Of a DNA stretch of 8,621 nucleotides, positions 5,950 through 8,621 are shown in pieces. The stretch is from Candidatus Woesebacteria bacterium (GTDB lineage: Bacteria > Patescibacteriota > Microgenomatia > UBA10105 > UBA927). The notes beneath the pieces were generated by a model. The model was not told the DNA's origin and searched no databases. It saw nothing but the letters and a program-made list of their open reading frames with translations. The stretch is taken from the NCBI GenBank assembly GCA_020057765.1, contig JAGVFE010000126.1, positions 1-8,621 of the forward strand, given 5' to 3'. The position numbers were made by a program, and so were the translations under genes. Numbering within the stretch: position 1 is the first letter of the stretch; the number at the start of each line of letters is the position of its first letter.

Positions 5950-6003
5950 ATAATTATTATAAATTTTATAATTATTATAATTATTATAACAATTATAATT
6001 GTT
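5950..6003 (-). repeat. AT-rich 9-bp minisatellite (six units) at the end of the four-helix gene
   Basis: Six units of the form AAnnnTTAT (AACAATTAT, AATTGTTAT, AATAATTAT twice, AAAATTTAT, AATAATTAT) run on the minus strand from 6003 to 5950. The first units overlap the gene's stop codon. A perfect 16-base palindrome AACAATTATAATTGTT lies at 5988-6003. The array is the non-coding counterpart of the two coding arrays at 6164-6202 and 6506-6550. Confidence 0.75.
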
Positions 6004-6556
6004 GTTTCTTCCTGTACTCCAAGCGCTTTTTGAGAAGGTTTTCGCGGAAGCCGCCTTCCTTCACAAATTGCTCTTCCAGCCATCGGAGTTTTTGGTCGAG
6101 GAGTTGGTTGGTTTGGTTGATGAGGATGACCATCGTATTGGCCGCTTCCTCGGGGGTTCTCAGATAAATTTTATAATCATTATAATTTTTATAACGGTTA
6201 TATGCGATCTTGCGGATCGCCAGAGAGCGGGGATCGTTTTTATCCCATATCGCGAGTAAGTGCTGCCGCAGATAATCCAGATAATCATTGAGTAATTCTT
6301 CTAAAGAACCGCGTGCCACTCCCAAAAGTTTGAGTTTTCCCTCGACACTTCTTTGCAGATACCCTTCCGCGATATTCTGTTTTCCGCTTCGACCGGCCTG
6401 ATCCATCTGGTCGCGGGTACGGGATTTGTAATCGATGTATTTTTGGGTGAACTCCACGGTAAAGTCGTGAATTATTTCCGCCTGCCCAAAAAACGGCAGG
6501 CTTTTATAGCCTTTATAATCGTTATAATTTTTATAATGGTTATAACTGTTATCCAT
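5993..6556 (-). CDS. Four-helix-bundle protein with suffix domain and Tyr-rich tripeptide repeats
   Basis: This 187-residue protein belongs to the four-helix-bundle family related to proteins encoded in 23S rRNA intervening sequences; the molecular role is not established. The core runs from about residue 25 to 110 (IHDFTVEFTQKYIDYKSRTR, MDQAGRSGKQNIAEG with the family's conserved Ala-x-Arg/Ser-x-x-x-Asn-Ile-x-Glu-Gly turn, then GSLEELLNDYLDYLRQ). The C-terminal 'suffix' (ANTMVILINQTNQLLDQKLR, EEQFVKEGGFRENL) is the second hallmark. Two low-complexity stretches of (N/K)-x-Y triplets occur at residues 3-17 and 119-131, encoded by 9-bp minisatellites. The gene starts 12 bases after, and in the same frame as, the TGA of the large upstream gene, so the two are probably co-transcribed. 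No Shine-Dalgarno is at the ATG. The stop lies inside a third repeat array. Family assignment is confident. Confidence 0.85.
   Translation of the reverse strand: MDNSYNHYKNYNDYKGYKSLPFFGQAEIIHDFTVEFTQKYIDYKSRTRDQMDQAGRSGKQNIAEGYLQRSVEGKLKLLGVARGSLEELLNDYLDYLRQHLLAIWDKNDPRSLAIRKIAYNRYKNYNDYKIYLRTPEEAANTMVILINQTNQLLDQKLRWLEEQFVKEGGFRENLLKKRLEYRKKQQL
6164..6202 (-). repeat. In-frame 9-bp minisatellite encoding (N/K)-x-Y triplets (internal array)
   Basis: The units AACCGTTAT, AAAAATTAT, AATGATTAT and AAAATTTAT, after a leading TAT, encode NRY-KNY-NDY-KIY in the linker between the bundle core and the suffix of the four-helix protein. Confidence 0.8.
6506..6550 (-). repeat. In-frame 9-bp minisatellite encoding (N/K)-x-Y triplets (N-terminal array)
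   Basis: The five units AACAGTTAT, AACCATTAT, AAAAATTAT, AACGATTAT and AAAGGCTAT encode NSY-NHY-KNY-NDY-KGY at residues 3-17 of the four-helix protein. The third unit is identical to the second unit of the internal array. Confidence 0.8.
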
Positions 6557-6568
6557 AGCCCTAGTGTA

Positions 6569-8621
6569 TCACTGTCTCCTGATGATCAACCAGTCCGCTG
6601 ACGCACTGGAAATGGGTGGGGTGCCGAAGTTTATCGTAAACCGATCGGGCTGTTTGTCGCTTGCCCACACCGTCGTGTTCCAGTTGGGGAAGACGGAAAG
6701 CATGTAGTCCGAATCCCCACCTGGCAGGTGTTCAAGTCCCGTCACGGCAACCGAAGTCTCCCCTGCCCCGACGGCCAGGGTGCCGCTTGCGCTGGCACCC
6801 ACGACGAGATCTCTGAAGATGCCTCGCCTCGCTTCGAGGTCACCGGCGAAGCGGGCCGAGCCGGAAGCATCAAAGGCTGTCACGATTTCCCCGCCCGCCC
6901 CGCGGATGAGGAGCCGTCCAAAGGCAGACGGGGTCGCCGGGTGTTCAAGGTCAATCGTCAGGTCGCCATGAAGGGGGACAATGGTGTTGACGCCAAGGAT
7001 TCCCCCAACCGCCAGGTTACCACTAACCGCTAAGTTGCCTGCGATGATGACGTCTCCGACGGTGTTGATCGTAAGCGTCCCGCCGAGGATGTCCACGTTT
7101 GCCAGCTTGTTCTTTTGTATGTAGAGCGTATCGTCAAGCGTCTGGATGCCGTCTGATCCCAGAGTCAGAGGACCGGAAATGAACACCGGACCGGCAACGG
7201 AAGTTTCGCCGAGTGCCGTGTGGCCGAGGACCGTTAAATCAGAGGGAATAGTGATGGTTCCGCTGTCGGAGGCCGAAAGTTCAACTGGCGTATTAGCTGT
7301 GGTTTTGAGGTGGGCGACATCTTGCGCAAGCAGCGCTAACAAAGCAGAGGACGTGGCGTCTATCTCACGGACGATGCTTGCTGATGGCGTGGCGATCTCT
7401 GCCAGCCGCTCATCCAGATCCCCAAATCTCGTCACGATGCGATCAGCGTAAAGCGTGCCGGAAAGCGTCGCATTTCCTTGGGCGTCAAATAATGCTACAG
7501 GAGGGCCTTGGCCGTTGTAGACGCCGAAGGTTTGGGCATCGCCAAGCTCGACGGCTATACCGTCTGACTCAGCGCTCAGGGGCGAGATTGTGTTGGTTTT
7601 GAGCTCCTCAATTTCAGCAATTGGGGAGACGATTTTTTCACGGACGGTAATCTTATCAGCAATAATTTGGGAGATTTGGGCGATTGGGGATATTAGGGAA
7701 TTGGTGATAATTTTTTGGCTTTGGATAAGGCCGGCGCGCAAGTTGGCAACGGCGGCTTCAGAGAAGGCGGCGGCGCGGGAAATGACTTGGCCAGTTTGGG
7801 AGATTAGGGAGAATTGGGGGAATTGGGGAAGATTGCCGTCGTAGACGAATTCGGCTGAATTTGGCACGATCTGAAGGTCGCCGGTGGAGGTGAGATAAAC
7901 ATCCGGATCAAAGTAGCTAAGATTGACAAACGCTTCGACAAGCTCAGTGCCAGAGCCAGGTTGCCAGGTTTCTAACGCTTTAGCTACCGTGTATCCAGCT
8001 TGGGTGGCCTTCATGGCCAGGCCGGGCTTATCTGAACTGGTCAAGAAGTCACCGACTTCGATCGGTGGCGAGTCCGGATCGATCTTCACCTGCACCGTTG
8101 ACCCTGTTTTAAGCGCAGCCAATTGTCCTGACAAAGAAGCAATCTGTCCCTGCTGTTCCTTGATGCCGGCAATAGTCAGGGCGGACAGTCGGGCATAGTC
8201 GATGGATTTGGCATCCATGCCGTTGTCTTCCCAGGCTACCACTTCGGGGACTATTTTCCCCGCTTCTTCGGCGACCAGCCCCAGATCGTGCTTACCGCCA
8301 TATTCAGCTTTCCAGTCGAAATAGACGGGGTTTAGTTTATCAATTTTTGTCAGCGCGTCGGTTATAGGACTTTGGTTTTCTTTCCAGCGGCCTGAGGAAT
8401 AGGTGGTCCAGGCGTCGGCGATGGGGTCGGTGGCGGAAGTTTGCACAACTGTTAAAAGATTTCCCGGCCCCGTCGTCCCGATGCCGACGTTGCCGTCATT
8501 TGTCACAGTCAACTTTGCATCCGAGAGTGAGACATTGGTCTGATCTAGCGCATTGTTCAACGCGAGGTGCAGTTTCATACGCGAGTACGACGCCCCGATG
8601 CTCTCAAATAGAATCCCGCCC
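6569..8621 (-). CDS. Large tail-fibre-like surface protein with internal Peptidase S74 (chaperone) domain, 5' truncated
   Basis: The frame is open through the window edge; the ATG at 8578 is internal, since codons for GGILFESIGASYSR precede it without a stop. At least 683 residues are present (numbers below count from that Met). Residues 30-44 have GNVGIGTTGPGNLLTV, the repeat-like stalk motif common before S74 domains. Residues ~61-145 are the S74 intramolecular chaperone: SSGRWKEN (Ser61 and Lys66 in the dyad spacing), LNPVYFDWK, HDLGLVAEEAGKIVPEVV and SIDYARLSALTIAGIKEQQ. Next comes a short beta domain (IEVGDFLTSSDKPGLAMKAT), an Ile/Ser/Gln-rich linker (~250-335), beta-solenoid-like repeats (~365-600, for example GNLAVSGNLAVGG), and a C-terminal domain ending NFGTPP...DWLIIRR, like tail-fibre tips. 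Such proteins are probably exported adhesins or appendages; the signal peptide would lie outside the window. The gene ends in TGA, 12 bases before the four-helix gene. Family features are clear; function is inferred. Confidence 0.8.
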   Translation of the reverse strand, partial: GGILFESIGASYSRMKLHLALNNALDQTNVSLSDAKLTVTNDGNVGIGTTGPGNLLTVVQTSATDPIADAWTTYSSGRWKENQSPITDALTKIDKLNPVYFDWKAEYGGKHDLGLVAEEAGKIVPEVVAWEDNGMDAKSIDYARLSALTIAGIKEQQGQIASLSGQLAALKTGSTVQVKIDPDSPPIEVGDFLTSSDKPGLAMKATQAGYTVAKALETWQPGSGTELVEAFVNLSYFDPDVYLTSTGDLQIVPNSAEFVYDGNLPQFPQFSLISQTGQVISRAAAFSEAAVANLRAGLIQSQKIITNSLISPIAQISQIIADKITVREKIVSPIAEIEELKTNTISPLSAESDGIAVELGDAQTFGVYNGQGPPVALFDAQGNATLSGTLYADRIVTRFGDLDERLAEIATPSASIVREIDATSSALLALLAQDVAHLKTTANTPVELSASDSGTITIPSDLTVLGHTALGETSVAGPVFISGPLTLGSDGIQTLDDTLYIQKNKLANVDILGGTLTINTVGDVIIAGNLAVSGNLAVGGILGVNTIVPLHGDLTIDLEHPATPSAFGRLLIRGAGGEIVTAFDASGSARFAGDLEARRGIFRDLVVGASASGTLAVGAGETSVAVTGLEHLPGGDSDYMLSVFPNWNTTVWASDKQPDRFTINFGTPPISSASADWLIIRRQ
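7669..7698 (+). other. G-quadruplex motif inside the large gene (template strand)
   Basis: Four G-runs with loops of 6, 5 and 6 bases (GGG at 7669, GGG at 7678, GGGG at 7686, GGG at 7696) satisfy the canonical quadruplex pattern. They lie on the strand opposite the coding strand and encode the Ile/Ser/Pro-rich stretch LISPIAQISQI. Confidence 0.5.
7798..7828 (+). other. Second G-quadruplex motif inside the large gene (template strand)
   Basis: GGG at 7798, GGG at 7807, GGGGG at 7816 and GGGG at 7825, with loops of 6, 6 and 4 bases, form a second canonical motif 100 bases from the first. It encodes LPQFPQFSLISQ on the minus strand. Confidence 0.5.
7932..7950 (-). repeat. Possible second dispersed repeat copy (GCACTGAGCTTGTCGAAGC) in the large gene
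   Basis: The 19 bases match, from memory, another common form of the CTGAGCTTGTCGAAG repeat family and encode TELVEA in a loop just before FVNLSYFDPD. It could also be ordinary coding sequence; the case is weaker than for the deoC copy. Confidence 0.3.

Noticed and set aside
5787..6167. Plus-strand frame of 126 residues reading Tyr/Asn repeats
   Set aside because: It arises because the AT-rich repeat units are nearly palindromic; the real gene is the four-helix protein on the minus strand.
6828..6853. Inverted repeat CGCTTCG/CGAAGCG in the large gene
   Set aside because: It is seven bases with a ten-base loop in GC-rich coding DNA; this can arise by chance and nothing supports a role.
6728..7602. 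Plus-strand frames inside the large surface gene
   Set aside because: They are antisense to a clear beta-repeat protein and have no motif or upstream signals.

Overview
This window most resembles the genome of a Candidate Phyla Radiation (Patescibacteria) bacterium. The evidence is the family content: a four-helix-bundle protein with the 'suffix' C-terminus, a very short excisionase-type helix-turn-helix protein, a large tail-fibre-like protein carrying a Peptidase S74 domain, and archaeal-type CoA biosynthesis. Base composition is moderate in GC with AT-rich patches. Stops are ordinary TAA, TAG and TGA. The lineage call is inference; no rRNA, tRNA or marker gene lies in the window. No CRISPR array, insertion sequence or tRNA was seen.

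Layout. (1) Positions 1-1797, plus strand: a tight operon of three reading frames. An upstream protein is cut by the window edge. A divergent peptide-deformylase-like protein starts on its stop codon (TAATG), and an unknown 268-residue protein starts in an ATGA overlap. (2) Positions 1869-2137, plus strand: a sigma-70-like promoter with an inverted repeat, a perfect Shine-Dalgarno and a 65-residue HTH protein. (3) Positions 2100-3089, minus strand: a fusion of archaeal-type phosphopantetheine adenylyltransferase with a DUF359/GTP-dependent dephospho-CoA kinase domain, so one polypeptide may carry the last two steps of CoA synthesis. Its 3' end overlaps the HTH gene tail to tail. (4) Positions 3280-3780 (minus) and 3930-4460 (plus): two unknown genes diverging from a shared region with back-to-back promoters. 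(5) Positions 4515-5213 (plus) and 5210-5839 (minus): deoxyribose-phosphate aldolase and a ribulose-phosphate-3-epimerase-like protein. They converge so tightly that their stop codons overlap. (6) Positions 5993-6556 and 6569-8621, minus strand: the four-helix-bundle gene lies directly behind a long surface or tail-fibre-like gene whose 5' end is outside the window.

The deoC/rpe-like pair belongs to pentose-phosphate and nucleoside salvage, which is typical of these reduced metabolisms, and the CoA fusion fits the same economy. A recurring theme is short repetitive DNA inside genes: a dispersed repeat that adds nine residues to DeoC, a possible second repeat copy in the large gene, 9-bp minisatellites encoding (N/K)-x-Y tripeptides in the four-helix gene, and G-run clusters in the large gene. 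The observations most worth following are the CoA fusion, the deformylase-like operon, the in-frame repeats, and the possibly inactive or altered epimerase.
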